From assembly GCA_046329495.1 (NCBI GenBank), contig JAXLUO010000011.1, forward strand, positions 1-64,000: a stretch of DNA of 64,000 nt, written 5' to 3'. Origin of the DNA: Bog-950 sp046329495. Its GTDB lineage: Bacteria; Bacteroidota; Bacteroidia; Chitinophagales; LD1. The notes beneath the pieces were generated by a model. It was not told where the DNA came from, did no database searches, and saw nothing but the letters and a program-made list of their open reading frames with translations. The translations under genes and the position numbers were made by a program. This document shows, piece after piece, positions 44,179 through 53,525 of this stretch (within the stretch, counting starts at the first letter, position 1; each line of letters starts with the position of its first letter).

Positions 44179-44886
44179 ATGAAATATAAGCGGATACTGC
44201 TGAAGTTGAGCGGCGAAAGCCTGATGGGGTCCAAGCAATTTGGTATTGATGCCGATATGGTGATGCAATATGCCCAGGAAATTAAAGAGGCTATTGACAA
44301 TAATGTGCAGGTTGCCGTGGTAATTGGCGGTGGTAATATCTTTAGAGGTATTCAGGCCAGTGCAAACGGCATTGACCGTGTTCAGGGCGATTACATGGGT
44401 ATGCTGGCCACTGTTATTAATAGTATGGCGCTGCAAAGCGGATTAGAGAAAATAGGTGTTTATACCCGTTTGCTTACCGCTATTGAAATGAAGGAAGTGG
44501 CCGAGCCATTCATCAAGCGCCGTGCTGTACGCCACCTCGAAAAAGGTCGTGTAGTAATTTTTGGCGCCGGTACCGGTAACCCATACTTTACAACAGATAC
44601 CGCTGCTGCTTTACGTGCTACGGAAATTGAATGCGATGTAATATTAAAGGGCACACGGGTGGATGGTATTTACGATGCCGATCCTGAAAAGAACCCCGGT
44701 GCTAAGAAGTTTGATACTATTACGTTTAGCGATGTGCTTAGCAAAAAGTTGAATGTGATGGATTTAACAGCCTTCACATTATGCCAGGAAAACAACCTTC
44801 CGATTATTGTTTTTGATATGAACAAGAAGGGCAATTTGCGTAAGGTACTGGTAGGCGAATCGATAGGAACTATTGTTACTCATTAA
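44179..44886 (+). CDS. pyrH: UMP kinase (PyrH)
   Basis: Phosphorylates UMP to UDP in pyrimidine nucleotide synthesis. The 235-residue amino-acid-kinase fold is complete: RILLKLSGESLMG at the start, VAVVIGGGNIFRGI, the UMP-binding DYMGMLATVINSMAL, GAGTGNPYFTTDTAAALRA, KGTRVDGIYDADPEKNPGA and NLPIIVFDMNKKGNLRKVL at the end. It is followed 22 bases later by frr, the usual pyrH-frr arrangement of bacteria. Confidence 0.98.
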   Translation: MKYKRILLKLSGESLMGSKQFGIDADMVMQYAQEIKEAIDNNVQVAVVIGGGNIFRGIQASANGIDRVQGDYMGMLATVINSMALQSGLEKIGVYTRLLTAIEMKEVAEPFIKRRAVRHLEKGRVVIFGAGTGNPYFTTDTAAALRATEIECDVILKGTRVDGIYDADPEKNPGAKKFDTITFSDVLSKKLNVMDLTAFTLCQENNLPIIVFDMNKKGNLRKVLVGESIGTIVTH

Positions 44887-44908
44887 AAGCTATAAAACAT
44901 TTTTATCC

Positions 44909-45475
44909 ATGACGGAAGCTGATGTAAAAAAGGTGTTGGACGAAACCCGTTCGCACATGCAAAAGGCGATGGGCCATTTTGAAGGTGAATTAGCCAAAAT
45001 TCGTGCAGGCAAAGCAAGTGCCGGTATGTTAGATGGCATTGAAGTTGAGGCCTACGGTGCCAGAACGCCGCTTAATCAGGTAGGTAATATCTCTACCCCT
45101 GATGCACGGACCATTACTATTCAACCATGGGATCCATCCGTGTTGCAGCCAATCGAAAAGGCCATTCTGCAAGCCAATATCGGATTAACTCCGTCCAATG
45201 ACGGTAAGATCATCCGCCTCAACATTCCCCCAATGACCGAAGAGCGTCGTAAGGAGTTGGTTAAGCAATCGAAGCACGAAGCAGAAAACTGTCGTATAGC
45301 CTTACGCACAATCCGCCGCGATATGATGGAAAAGGTGAAGAAAATGCAGAAGGATGGTTTGCCGGAAGATATTGCTAAAGACGGTGAAGCAAGTATTCAG
45401 AATATTATTAACGACTTTAACGGTAAGGTTGATAAGCATATTGAGGTGAAGGAGAAGGAAATAATGACCGTGTAA
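44909..45475 (+). CDS. frr: Ribosome recycling factor
   Basis: Splits post-termination ribosomes together with EF-G. It has 188 residues from the ATG at 44909 (MTEADVKKVLDETRSHM). The frame is open 12 codons further upstream into pyrH, but that extension does not match the family. Signature regions: LAKIRAGKASAGMLDGI, YGARTPLNQVGNIS, IQPWDPSVLQPIEKAI, the R-x-N-I-P-P-x-T-E-E-R-R segment and EDIAKDGEASIQNI. Normal length; ends before a strong terminator. Confidence 0.98.
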   Translation: MTEADVKKVLDETRSHMQKAMGHFEGELAKIRAGKASAGMLDGIEVEAYGARTPLNQVGNISTPDARTITIQPWDPSVLQPIEKAILQANIGLTPSNDGKIIRLNIPPMTEERRKELVKQSKHEAENCRIALRTIRRDMMEKVKKMQKDGLPEDIAKDGEASIQNIINDFNGKVDKHIEVKEKEIMTV

Positions 45476-45501
45476 GCGTTCTATTCACATTAATGTACAT
45501 G

Positions 45502-45527
45502 GCCCGGGCTTCAACCCGGGCTTTTTG
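45502..45527 (+). terminator. Intrinsic terminator of pyrH-frr
   Basis: GCCCGGG (45502-45508) / CCCGGGC (45515-45521), 6-base loop, followed by TTTTT. Confidence 0.88.
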
Positions 45528-45571
45528 TTTTTACCTGTTGAAAGTCATAAAGCAACCATGCTGCTACTACG

Positions 45572-45579
45572 TAACTTTG
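45572..45579 (+). promoter_or_regulatory. -7 box (TAACTTTG) of the gene at 45597
   Basis: 8/8 match to TAnnTTTG, 17 bases upstream of the ATG. Confidence 0.6.
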
Positions 45580-45596
45580 AGGTATAATTTAGTAGC

Positions 45597-46421
45597 ATGA
45601 AACGATTCTTCTTTTTGTTGATGGTTCTTTTATTGAGCGCGGCATCAACCGGCGATAATGTGTTGCAACAATTGCATATATCACAACCCGAAGCTGATGA
45701 TTACTTTCTGCGCTCGGTTCAATATCAACGGCTCTCTTTTCCTGCTGCTGCGGGTAAACTGGCTCCACAGGCCAGAATGGAAGTAGTGAAAGGTTTGCTG
45801 CCGATGGCTAAAACCTACCTACAAAGTACCACGTTTAAACAGCGCTATGCCGACTGGTGGAAGGAACAGGAACCCGAGGCACCTCTATCAGTAGAAGCGC
45901 GGTTGAAGAAAGCGGAAGAAGAAGATGCCAGGAATAAACAGTCATCGGATGAAGCGGAGACGAACTTGCGCAAACAAGCTGCAGAGGCTACCGATCCGCA
46001 GATGAAGAAGATTTATGAGGAAGCTTTAGCAGGTTACTTACAGAGCAAAAAGCAAATGGAGGATATGCAGAAAGATCCGGAAATGAAGGAAATGATGCAA
46101 CAATCCGGGGCTTTACGCAAACAACAAATCGAAGAAGACTTTAAGAAAGAAACCGCCCAATACAATAAAGAGAAAGCTGATTGGTTGGCTAAGAAGGATC
46201 CAACAGTTGTTATCAAGAGCATGTTGAAACAGTATATTACACTTACGGCAACGGTTGATTTCAATGCTCAGTTAACGACTAACCAATATGGTAAAAAAGT
46301 GTTTGTAAGCCCTGACTATCAAGGAAAGTCATCCGATTGGAAAATGTGTTTCCGTGCAGGCCGGGAAGTAAATGAATTTGCGAAAGCATTCGCGCAGCAA
46401 TGGTTGACTGAACTAAAGTGA
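45597..46421 (+). CDS. Secreted coiled-coil protein of unknown function
   Basis: Not recognised. A 274-residue protein with a signal peptide (MKRFFFLLMVLLLSAAS). After it comes a globular-looking first part (DDYFLRSVQYQRLSFP...WWKEQEP), then a long charged helical region (about 95-200, rich in E, K, Q, M, with KKAEEEDARNKQSSDEAET and MEDMQKDPEMKEMMQQSG) that should form a coiled coil. A small C-terminal part ends EFAKAFAQQWLTELK. It probably lives in the periplasm. The stop codon is 3 bases from that of the convergent radical SAM gene. It has its own promoter (TAACTTTG at 45572). Confidence 0.8.
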   Translation: MKRFFFLLMVLLLSAASTGDNVLQQLHISQPEADDYFLRSVQYQRLSFPAAAGKLAPQARMEVVKGLLPMAKTYLQSTTFKQRYADWWKEQEPEAPLSVEARLKKAEEEDARNKQSSDEAETNLRKQAAEATDPQMKKIYEEALAGYLQSKKQMEDMQKDPEMKEMMQQSGALRKQQIEEDFKKETAQYNKEKADWLAKKDPTVVIKSMLKQYITLTATVDFNAQLTTNQYGKKVFVSPDYQGKSSDWKMCFRAGREVNEFAKAFAQQWLTELK

Positions 46422-46424
46422 GCA

Positions 46425-47438
46425 TTAGGCCCAAACCCGCGTGCCTTCGCTGCAATTGGTACAAATGTCAATCTCTTTTCGCGACTTTAGCAGACGAGTC
46501 CTGAATCCCTTAAACAGGTCTCCTTCCCAAATCGATTTAAAACTTTGCGTGTTTAGGTCACCCATTTGGTGTTGTGCATCCTTATCAAAACAACAGGGCA
46601 CTACTTTGCCATCCCAGGTAATTACCGTGCTATGCCATAGTTTCCAACAATGGTTCAGTAATTTGTTTTTTATCTCATATCGGCCATTCACCAGCTTGTA
46701 CCGGGAGTAATTGTTGTTTGCAGGCATTAATTCATTGCCATTTTCAAAATCATACAGTTGAGCTGTTTTAAGTTTTACTTCATCTACTCCGATTTCTTTT
46801 CCCAGCTTTTGAACTTCTTCTATTTGATGCTCGTTGGGTTTAACAACTAAAAACTGGAAGACAATATGAGGGGTGCGCGACTTCATCTCCTTCTTTGCCT
46901 TCACCAGGTTCCGGGTTCCTTCCAGCACTTTTTCAAGGCTGCCGCCTTTACGGTACTGCTCGTAAGTTTCCTGTGTGGTACCATCAATGGAAATCAATAT
47001 CCGGTCTAATCCGCTTTCAACGGTTTCTCGTGCTTTGCGTTCGGTTAAAAAATGACCGTTGGTGGAAGTAACTGTATATATCTTTTTAGAGGCAGCATAC
47101 CTTACCAACTCCAGAAATTTGGGATGCAGATATGGTTCCCCTTGAAAATAGAAGTACAGATATAACAGATTACCACCTATTTCATCAACAGTCTTTTTGT
47201 AAAACGTATAATCAAGATTACCCGTTGGCCGTGTAAAGTTTTTTAAGCCACTGGGGCATTCGGGGCAACCAAGATTACAAGTGGTGGTAGGTTCAATGGA
47301 AACATTAAAAGGTATGCCCCATTGAACAGGTTTGCCGCTAAACCTCGAGATATAGAAAGAAGTTAGCACACGTGAGGCATTTATCAGCTTTCTGCTACCA
47401 AGTTTCGATACAAAATTACTGATATCTGCTATGGTCAT
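46425..47438 (-). CDS. Radical SAM/SPASM domain protein
   Basis: A 337-residue radical S-adenosylmethionine enzyme. The cluster-binding motif CNLGCPEC (CxxxCxxC) lies at about residue 53, followed by the barrel with YLYFYFQGEPYLHPKFLEL and RILISIDGTTQETYEQYRKG. The C-terminal SPASM-type region has cysteines in HCWKLWHSTVITWDGKVVPC, CFDKD and the final ICTNCSEG, able to hold auxiliary iron-sulfur clusters. Such proteins modify peptides or other substrates. No short precursor peptide gene was found next to it, and neither neighbour is a known partner, so the substrate is unknown. Confidence 0.9.
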   Translation of the reverse strand: MTIADISNFVSKLGSRKLINASRVLTSFYISRFSGKPVQWGIPFNVSIEPTTTCNLGCPECPSGLKNFTRPTGNLDYTFYKKTVDEIGGNLLYLYFYFQGEPYLHPKFLELVRYAASKKIYTVTSTNGHFLTERKARETVESGLDRILISIDGTTQETYEQYRKGGSLEKVLEGTRNLVKAKKEMKSRTPHIVFQFLVVKPNEHQIEEVQKLGKEIGVDEVKLKTAQLYDFENGNELMPANNNYSRYKLVNGRYEIKNKLLNHCWKLWHSTVITWDGKVVPCCFDKDAQHQMGDLNTQSFKSIWEGDLFKGFRTRLLKSRKEIDICTNCSEGTRVWA

Positions 47439-47636
47439 TTTTTACTTATCGCCGAGCACGGTGGTTATATGCTGCAATATACACGTACTGATTATAAGTT
47501 TGCAGATTTAAGATACTTGTTCTAAAACATGACCCCATTGATAGCTATCTGAAATTCAATCAGCTATTTTTTATCAAATACTAAGCCGGCAGTCGGGCCG
47601 TTTTTAATGCAGAGGGCTAATTAAAATTTATAGGTT

Positions 47637-48413
47637 ATGAAAGATCCATTTATTAAATCTATCGGCCTTATCTTATTGCTTGGTCTTTTTTTGTTAAACG
47701 CCTGTAAAAAGGACAATGCTTCAACTTCAGGTAAAGGTCAACTTCAATTGCGGATGACGGATGCTCCGGGCGCTTACGATGCTGTAAATATTGATGTAAT
47801 TGGTGCGGAAGTGCACAGTGATGCCTATGGCTGGGTAACAATGAATAACGTACACACCGGTGTCTATAATTTATTAGATCTCACCAACGGTACCGATACC
47901 ATACTTGCAACAAGCGATATACCGCAAGGTGTTATTTCGCAAATACGATTACAGTTAGGCAACAATAATTCGGTGGTTATTGCCGGTAATAGCTACCCTC
48001 TAACCATTCCAAGCGGTGCTGAAACAGGTTTGAAGATTAATGTGCACGATTCTGTTCAAACGGGTCACACCACAACGGTATTGCTTGATTTTAATGCCGG
48101 AGCCTCTATACACGAAACAGGGAACGGATATCATCTAAAACCTGTTATACATGCCGTGGTTACAAGCGTTGCTACCGGTACTATAACAGGCGTAATTAGC
48201 CCGGCGGTTTTTGCAAATATTTATGTGGTAAGTGGCACCGATACAATTGGTACTACACCGGGTCTTGGTGGGCAATTTATGATTCAAGCCGTACCTGTGG
48301 GAACATATAGTTTGGTCGTTGATGTTTTGTCTCCATTAACGGATGTAACAGTGCCGAACGTAGTAGTTGCTGCCGGTAACACTACAGACGTGGGTTTAAT
48401 AACTGTGCCGTAG
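47637..48413 (+). CDS. DUF4382 lipoprotein
   Basis: A 258-residue lipoprotein: the signal sequence ends in the lipobox LLNAC (Cys about residue 22), followed by KKDNAS. The region QLQLRMTDAPGAYDAVNIDV with VYNLLDLTNGTDTILATSDI is the DUF4382 signature, a domain of unknown function in Bacteroidota and related surface lipoproteins. The C-terminal 75 residues (TGTITGVISPAVFANIYVV ... VPVGTYSLVVDVL) look like a carboxypeptidase-regulatory-like beta-sandwich. It is probably anchored in the outer membrane. The next gene on the opposite strand is tRNA-Leu. Confidence 0.87.
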   Translation: MKDPFIKSIGLILLLGLFLLNACKKDNASTSGKGQLQLRMTDAPGAYDAVNIDVIGAEVHSDAYGWVTMNNVHTGVYNLLDLTNGTDTILATSDIPQGVISQIRLQLGNNNSVVIAGNSYPLTIPSGAETGLKINVHDSVQTGHTTTVLLDFNAGASIHETGNGYHLKPVIHAVVTSVATGTITGVISPAVFANIYVVSGTDTIGTTPGLGGQFMIQAVPVGTYSLVVDVLSPLTDVTVPNVVVAAGNTTDVGLITVP

Positions 48414-48494
48414 TATTGCTATAAGGGCATAGTGTTATTTGGGGTAAGAAAATCTTAAAAATGGCAATGGCCGGTATTTGCATACCAGCCATTG

Positions 48495-48576
48495 TGCCCA
48501 GGAAGGGACTCGAACCCCCACACCTTGCGGCTCTCGCACCTGAAACGAGCGCGTCTACCAATTTCGCCACCTGGGC
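48495..48576 (-). tRNA. tRNA-Leu (anticodon CAG)
   Basis: An 82-base cloverleaf on the minus strand. The acceptor stem GCCCAGG/CCTGGGC pairs perfectly, and the discriminator base is A. The anticodon arm CTCGT-TTCAGGT-GCGAG places CAG at 34-36. The T-arm has GGTTCGAGTCC and a long variable arm is present, as in class II leucine tRNAs. The 3' CCA is not encoded (the next bases are CAA). Confidence 0.95.
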
Positions 48577-48675
48577 ATTCAGTAGGCTGTGCAGGCAACA
48601 GCCGGCACAAACTCTCTTTTTCAGAGGACTGCAAAAGTAATTTTTCCCTTTAAAACCCAAAACAGTAAGCCAGAA

Positions 48676-49137
48676 TTATTCGCTCTCCAGGATTAACCGC
48701 TCTTCATGGCTCAGATTCAATGCTTCCGAAATACCTGTAACCCCCGGTTTTTGAAGCATTAAAGCCACTAAACCGAGTGCGGCAAGCCCGCTGGCCAGTA
48801 GGTTGCCTGTAACCATACTTGCCACGGCAAAGAACATCACCGCTCCCTCGGCCATTGCAAGTCGGGTAATGTAGGCAGCTCTATACAGATTCAGTTTTTC
48901 GGAGAGTGTATTTAATTGGGCCGCAGTCCGCAACCGCTGAGTAAATACCATCGACCCGATAACCTGTGAAGAAATAAACAAGGCAAATCCCACTCCTAAC
49001 AGTGCCGCGTCAAAAGCAGGCAATGTGTAATGATGCGGTTGTTGGGGCATCAGGGTAGCAAATACGGTAAAGAGTGTGGCACCAATGAGCAGTGCTGTAT
49101 GTATAATGGTTAGTGATTTCAGAAATCCCGATCGCAT
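48676..49137 (-). CDS. Four-helix membrane protein of unknown function
   Basis: Not recognised. From the ATG at 49137 it has 153 residues; the frame stays open to an ATG at 49179, which would add a polar 14-residue extension and nearly touch the upstream gene. Four hydrophobic segments are visible: SLTIIHTALLIGATLFTVFA, FDAALLGVGFALFISSQVIG, LAMAEGAVMFFAVASMVTG and LASGLAALGLVALML. The end ALNLSHEERLILESE is acidic and probably cytoplasmic. It lies just downstream of another membrane-protein gene in the same direction and may be co-transcribed. Confidence 0.75.
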   Translation of the reverse strand: MRSGFLKSLTIIHTALLIGATLFTVFATLMPQQPHHYTLPAFDAALLGVGFALFISSQVIGSMVFTQRLRTAAQLNTLSEKLNLYRAAYITRLAMAEGAVMFFAVASMVTGNLLASGLAALGLVALMLQKPGVTGISEALNLSHEERLILESE

Positions 49138-49189
49138 ATTTGTATAGCTATTTTTCTGGCTAATGAATTTAATGGGCAATTAACAGGTT

Positions 49190-50494
49190 TTAATCGAGCA
49201 GAAAACGTTGAAGTTTGGCAGGCAGCAACGGCACTTGTGTTGCCAAAATAAAAGCGAACAGGAAAAGTGGTAACAAGGGCGCTTTGTATCGAACCAGGTT
49301 ACCTATTACAGGCGTGCAGATTCCTATAAGGGCAAAATAACCAACGGTTGCAGCAAGCAGGAAAAGTAGCAGGTTTAATTGCTGTTGCTTATATGCCCGG
49401 TAATGCCTGATACAAAATAGTATCAGTATTAAAACCAGTAAGTTCTCCAACGCACTAAGCAACATCAAAGCGTTTTTTCCTTCTGTTACAAAAGGGCGCA
49501 TTAAAGTGTTGAACACAGCTGTTGGCACTGCTTTAATAATGCTGGCTGCATCGCTTGTAATAACAGGGATATTTATTCGGCTACCTGCGTTAAAATAAGC
49601 TGCTTCCTTAATGGCATGCTCCTGCTTATTGGCAAGCATCTGTGGTAGATCATATCGGCTTATGTGTTGCAGGTTAAAAGCTATTGCTAACAACAACAAA
49701 TACACCACCACATATTTAATTGGCTGAAAGATTGGGCTTAGCTTGTTATTAAAGACTATGTAGGCCAAAGCCGCGGGTGCCAAACACAATAAAACGTAGA
49801 ACTTGATGCTCAGTAAAATAAGACATCCAATCAGCAGCAATAAGCCATTTTTTAAGGGTGCTGAATTAAGCCCTGTTAATGCTGCAACAAAAATTCCCAA
49901 ACCAAAAATCAGAATAGGCTCTTTCATCACACCCGAATTCCAGAATAAAACTGAGGGTAGCAGCATTACCACATAGGCAAGTAGCCGGTTTTCATTTGCT
50001 GAGGAATTAAATATAGTGTTCACCATCCATACAAAGCCTGCATACGACAAAAAGCACAGGATTATTATATGAGCAAAGTAGCTTTTGGCGGTAATAAACA
50101 TCAGTAAGGCATTAAAACGTATGGCAGTCCGGTTTTCGTTAATGGGAGCTTCATCAAAATTCCGCTCCCAATTCAACAACCGGCTGTTATACTTTTCCTG
50201 CTCATCTATTCTTTCGGTTCCAAACATTAAGTGGCTAAAAGCACCTTTGTTCTCAATCCGGATTTGTTGTAAAACAAGCGCATCGTTAAAAAATTTATGC
50301 GCATCGTTGTTGCGTGTGTCGGTGTAGTGATAGGTATATACATACCATAAACCAACTCCTGCCAGGCATTTGCATACAAAAAGAAATATACTCAGCCACT
50401 TTTTCAGTCCATGAATTTGCAGAAATCGATATCTGTAAATCAACACGGTGCATACTAACAGGTAAAAAAGAGCTATGGCTGTCGTTGTAAGCAT
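49190..50494 (-). CDS. Multi-pass membrane protein, GT-C-like topology
   Basis: Not assigned to a family with confidence. 434 residues with about ten hydrophobic segments. A large loop after the second segment (about 60-130, including DTRNNDAHKFFNDALVLQQI and NENRTAIRFNALLMF) is followed by VVMLLPSVLFWNSGVMKEPI, which resembles the conserved E-x-x-x loop region of EpsG- or Wzy-like and mannosyltransferase-type membrane enzymes. I infer a possible role in surface polysaccharide assembly, weakly. TATCTTTA, a 7/8 -7 box, lies 12 bases before the ATG (50507-50514 on the minus strand). Confidence 0.7.
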   Translation of the reverse strand: MLTTTAIALFYLLVCTVLIYRYRFLQIHGLKKWLSIFLFVCKCLAGVGLWYVYTYHYTDTRNNDAHKFFNDALVLQQIRIENKGAFSHLMFGTERIDEQEKYNSRLLNWERNFDEAPINENRTAIRFNALLMFITAKSYFAHIIILCFLSYAGFVWMVNTIFNSSANENRLLAYVVMLLPSVLFWNSGVMKEPILIFGLGIFVAALTGLNSAPLKNGLLLLIGCLILLSIKFYVLLCLAPAALAYIVFNNKLSPIFQPIKYVVVYLLLLAIAFNLQHISRYDLPQMLANKQEHAIKEAAYFNAGSRINIPVITSDAASIIKAVPTAVFNTLMRPFVTEGKNALMLLSALENLLVLILILFCIRHYRAYKQQQLNLLLFLLAATVGYFALIGICTPVIGNLVRYKAPLLPLFLFAFILATQVPLLPAKLQRFLLD

Positions 50495-50506
50495 ACTATT
50501 TCTGTA

Positions 50507-50514
50507 TAAAGATA
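50507..50514 (-). promoter_or_regulatory. Probable -7 box (TATCTTTA) of the gene ending at 49190
   Basis: 7/8 match to TAnnTTTG on the minus strand, 12 bases before the start codon. Confidence 0.4.
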
Positions 50515-50686
50515 TATACGTATATCAGATAAGCCATTTTAAATATTGGCATTTTATAATACTTGGAAGTTATGTTCATAAGTTGTTAAGGCTTTGCAAA
50601 TCAAGCGCTTTTGGCCAAAAAAGGGAGTCGCCGATTTTGGAAGGTATAATTATTGATAAATTTATTAATCCTAAATCATGTTTGCT

Positions 50687-53326
50687 ATGAGAAAACTACT
50701 ACCCTTTACGCTATTGTTTGGCTCTACCTTGCTTCTAAACGCCCAAAACGTGGGTATCGGAGAAACCAACCCCGCCTCCAAAGCAACTATTAAAGGCAAC
50801 CTGAGCGTTGGCTCCGGTTATTCCACCACAGCAGCCCCGGCCAACGGTGCAATTATCGAAGGCCCGGTTGGTATTGGTATAACCAGCCCCGATGCAAATG
50901 CGGCCCTGGATGTTACCTCCTCTAATAAAGGTATGCTTATACCGCGTGTAGCACTTATTAGCACCAGCAACCCCATCAGCGGTACAAAACCCGATGGTTT
51001 GATGGTTTATAATACATCTACCACAGGTACCTATAATACTCCGGGCATTTACACCTGGAGCAGCACCAGCAACGACTGGGTTCGTGTAATTACCAATACT
51101 ACCCTTTCCTCTTCTTTACAGAATCTCACTAACCAGGCAGGTGGCGGGCTTGGCACGTTTACCTACAATGGCAGCAGCGCCGTACAAATCGCCATTGCCT
51201 CGCAAGGTGTACAAACGGGTATGATAGCCAACGATGCGGTAACCACTACGCAGATAGCACCTAACACCATTACCAGTGCCGATATGGGACCCAACTCGGT
51301 TGATTTAAGCAGCGGTGTTGTAACTAACCTGCTACCAATAAACAGAGGGGGTACTAATACCAATACTATCGGTAGCGGCGGTTCAATTGCCTATAGCAAC
51401 GGAACCAACTATGGCTTTAGCCCTGTAGGTACATCGGGTCAGGTATTGGTAAGCGGCGGCACGGGCCAGCCAACGTGGAGCAATGCCAACGCAGCGCTTG
51501 CAAAAAACGATATAACATCAGGCACCACCGGCGTTACCGTTAGCAACGGAACGGGTCAGGTAGTTGGCGGCAGTAATGTTACAGTAAGCGTAGCTACCAA
51601 CAGCGCGGCCTCACCGGGTTTAGTACCGGCCGGTAGCGGTAACAACAACAAAGTATGGGGAACCGATGGAGCAGGTAATCCGGGTTGGGTATCGGTTTCC
51701 AACTCGCAATTAGCGAACTCGGGCGTAACTATAAATACAGGTAGCGGTTTAAGTGGTGGCGGCACAGTGGCATTAGGAGGTACACTTAACCTGGCTAATA
51801 CCGGGGTAACCTCCATAAGCGGCACGGCAAACCAAATCATTGCGTCACAATCAACAGGTGCAATTACCTTATCTACACCTCAAAATATTCATACGGCCGC
51901 CTCGCCCACTTTTGCCGGACTTAACATCTCCGGCCTTGCTGCTTCATCGGCAGTATATACCGATGGGTCTAAAAATTTAACCACTACTGCACCCGCAACC
52001 GGTACCATTGGTTACTGGACACGCAGTGGCACCACCTTATATAATACAACACTAACCGATAACGTAGGAATAGGAACTAACAACCCGGTAAATAAACTTC
52101 AGGTGGCTGGTAATTTGCATATGGATGGTAATGCTATTTTCTTGCGAACAGGTCCAACCGATCAGTACGATTTGATTAAGTGGAACGGAACTACCGACCG
52201 TATTGATATGGGTGGTTATAACGGTGTAAGCCTTGGTTATAGCAGCACAGGTGGGCCGGGCGCTATAACCACCATTATGACCGTGGCAAGTACAGGAGTA
52301 GGTATAGGTAATCCAACGCCATCAGTTAAACTGCATATTGTTGATGCTACCCCCACCGGTGTGCAAGCACTAAATGCTTCTACAAAAATTGCAGTGGATG
52401 CTGTAAGCGGGGGATTTTTAGAATTTAGAAACACGGCGGATAACAACACCTATAGCGGGGTTCTTTTTACCGATAATAACCTGGGTGCTTATGTAGCATT
52501 CCGTAATTATAGCGATGATATATTGCATATAGGCGGATATGGTGCTATAACTTTTGAAACAGGCACAGCTAATACTGTAGGGGGCAAAGCGGAAGTAATG
52601 CGGGCAAACAGTGCAGGTAATGTGGGCATTGGCACTACGGCACCTGCCGAAAAATTGCACGTAAGCACAAACATTCGGGCTGATGGTATTGTATATTGGG
52701 GTAATGGTTTGGTGCGAACCGAATCGCGGGATGATGCAGGCTTGCAGGGCAACGCAGGAGCACGAAGCGGTTTCTATGAAACATCTAACCCTACACCTGC
52801 CGCCGATTGGTATCCCGGCGCCAATAGCTGGCAACACCTGCTGGATATTCGGCATAGTAACTCAGCAAACAATTATGCAATGCAGTTTGCCGGAAGTTTC
52901 TTCGATCAAAAATTGTATTTCCGTAAAACTAACAGCAGTCCTTCTACTGCCTGGAACAGAATTGTAAACTCCTCGGATGCTTCTGCAACCAATGGTTATT
53001 TGATGTTTGACATGGGCGGTGTAAACGGTGCGGCAGAAGGACGTGTAGATATAGCCATAGTAAACGGACAGCTTACCATAAAGGGATATAATGAAGGAGG
53101 TACTTCGTTAGGCACCTGGTATACCCTTAATGGTGTAGCTAATGCAAAAGTTATGGTACTTATTACAAACGATGATGTGGCCAACTGTGGAACAGCGAAA
53201 GTTAGCACAATACGTATCGTTTCAGTATCCAATAATGGTGGAACCAATTCGCAGGGTACCGATTTGGGTTGTAGTGGTTCCGATGGACATAATCAAACCT
53301 ACTTCATCGCATTTAATCCGTTATAA
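50687..53326 (+). CDS. Secreted tail-fibre-like surface protein, copy 1
   Basis: An 879-residue exported protein from the ATG at 50687 (MRKLLPFTLLFGSTLLLNAQ signal peptide; the ATG at 50678 is less likely). After the signal come NVGIGETNPASKATIKGNL and further VGIG..P modules, then a long low-complexity Gly/Ser/Thr/Asn stretch (for example GSGLSGGGTVALGGTLNLAN) like the shaft repeats of phage-tail-like and head-shaft surface proteins. From about residue 403 the sequence is unique: fibre modules NVGIGTNNPVNKLQV and VGIGTTAPAEKLHV, and a C-terminal beta-rich domain. Residues 19-402 are nearly identical to the next gene. No T9SS sorting domain was seen. Confidence 0.85.
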   Translation: MRKLLPFTLLFGSTLLLNAQNVGIGETNPASKATIKGNLSVGSGYSTTAAPANGAIIEGPVGIGITSPDANAALDVTSSNKGMLIPRVALISTSNPISGTKPDGLMVYNTSTTGTYNTPGIYTWSSTSNDWVRVITNTTLSSSLQNLTNQAGGGLGTFTYNGSSAVQIAIASQGVQTGMIANDAVTTTQIAPNTITSADMGPNSVDLSSGVVTNLLPINRGGTNTNTIGSGGSIAYSNGTNYGFSPVGTSGQVLVSGGTGQPTWSNANAALAKNDITSGTTGVTVSNGTGQVVGGSNVTVSVATNSAASPGLVPAGSGNNNKVWGTDGAGNPGWVSVSNSQLANSGVTINTGSGLSGGGTVALGGTLNLANTGVTSISGTANQIIASQSTGAITLSTPQNIHTAASPTFAGLNISGLAASSAVYTDGSKNLTTTAPATGTIGYWTRSGTTLYNTTLTDNVGIGTNNPVNKLQVAGNLHMDGNAIFLRTGPTDQYDLIKWNGTTDRIDMGGYNGVSLGYSSTGGPGAITTIMTVASTGVGIGNPTPSVKLHIVDATPTGVQALNASTKIAVDAVSGGFLEFRNTADNNTYSGVLFTDNNLGAYVAFRNYSDDILHIGGYGAITFETGTANTVGGKAEVMRANSAGNVGIGTTAPAEKLHVSTNIRADGIVYWGNGLVRTESRDDAGLQGNAGARSGFYETSNPTPAADWYPGANSWQHLLDIRHSNSANNYAMQFAGSFFDQKLYFRKTNSSPSTAWNRIVNSSDASATNGYLMFDMGGVNGAAEGRVDIAIVNGQLTIKGYNEGGTSLGTWYTLNGVANAKVMVLITNDDVANCGTAKVSTIRIVSVSNNGGTNSQGTDLGCSGSDGHNQTYFIAFNPL
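50742..51891 (+). repeat. Duplicated 1150-bp block, copy 1
   Basis: Matches 53581-54730 base for base with a constant offset of 2839 and no net insertion or deletion. The encoded residues 19-402 differ at only eight positions by my count. Similarity stops sharply after CAAAATATTCA. Confidence 0.93.
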
Positions 53327-53525
53327 TCATGGTCCTGTAGTATTTTATGAAACAAGAATGCCCTTTCTTCTATACAATAACGCATTGTTAAATTTTTCAT
53401 ATTTGGGTATTTTTTAGGCTTTGTAGTATAATTGAGCGTTAAGGCACAAGCTGCTGTCTGTTCTGGTTAATAAAAAAACCTGGGCATGCTATTTGCCGCT
53501 TGTGTCGTTTAAATCGCGCCATTAC

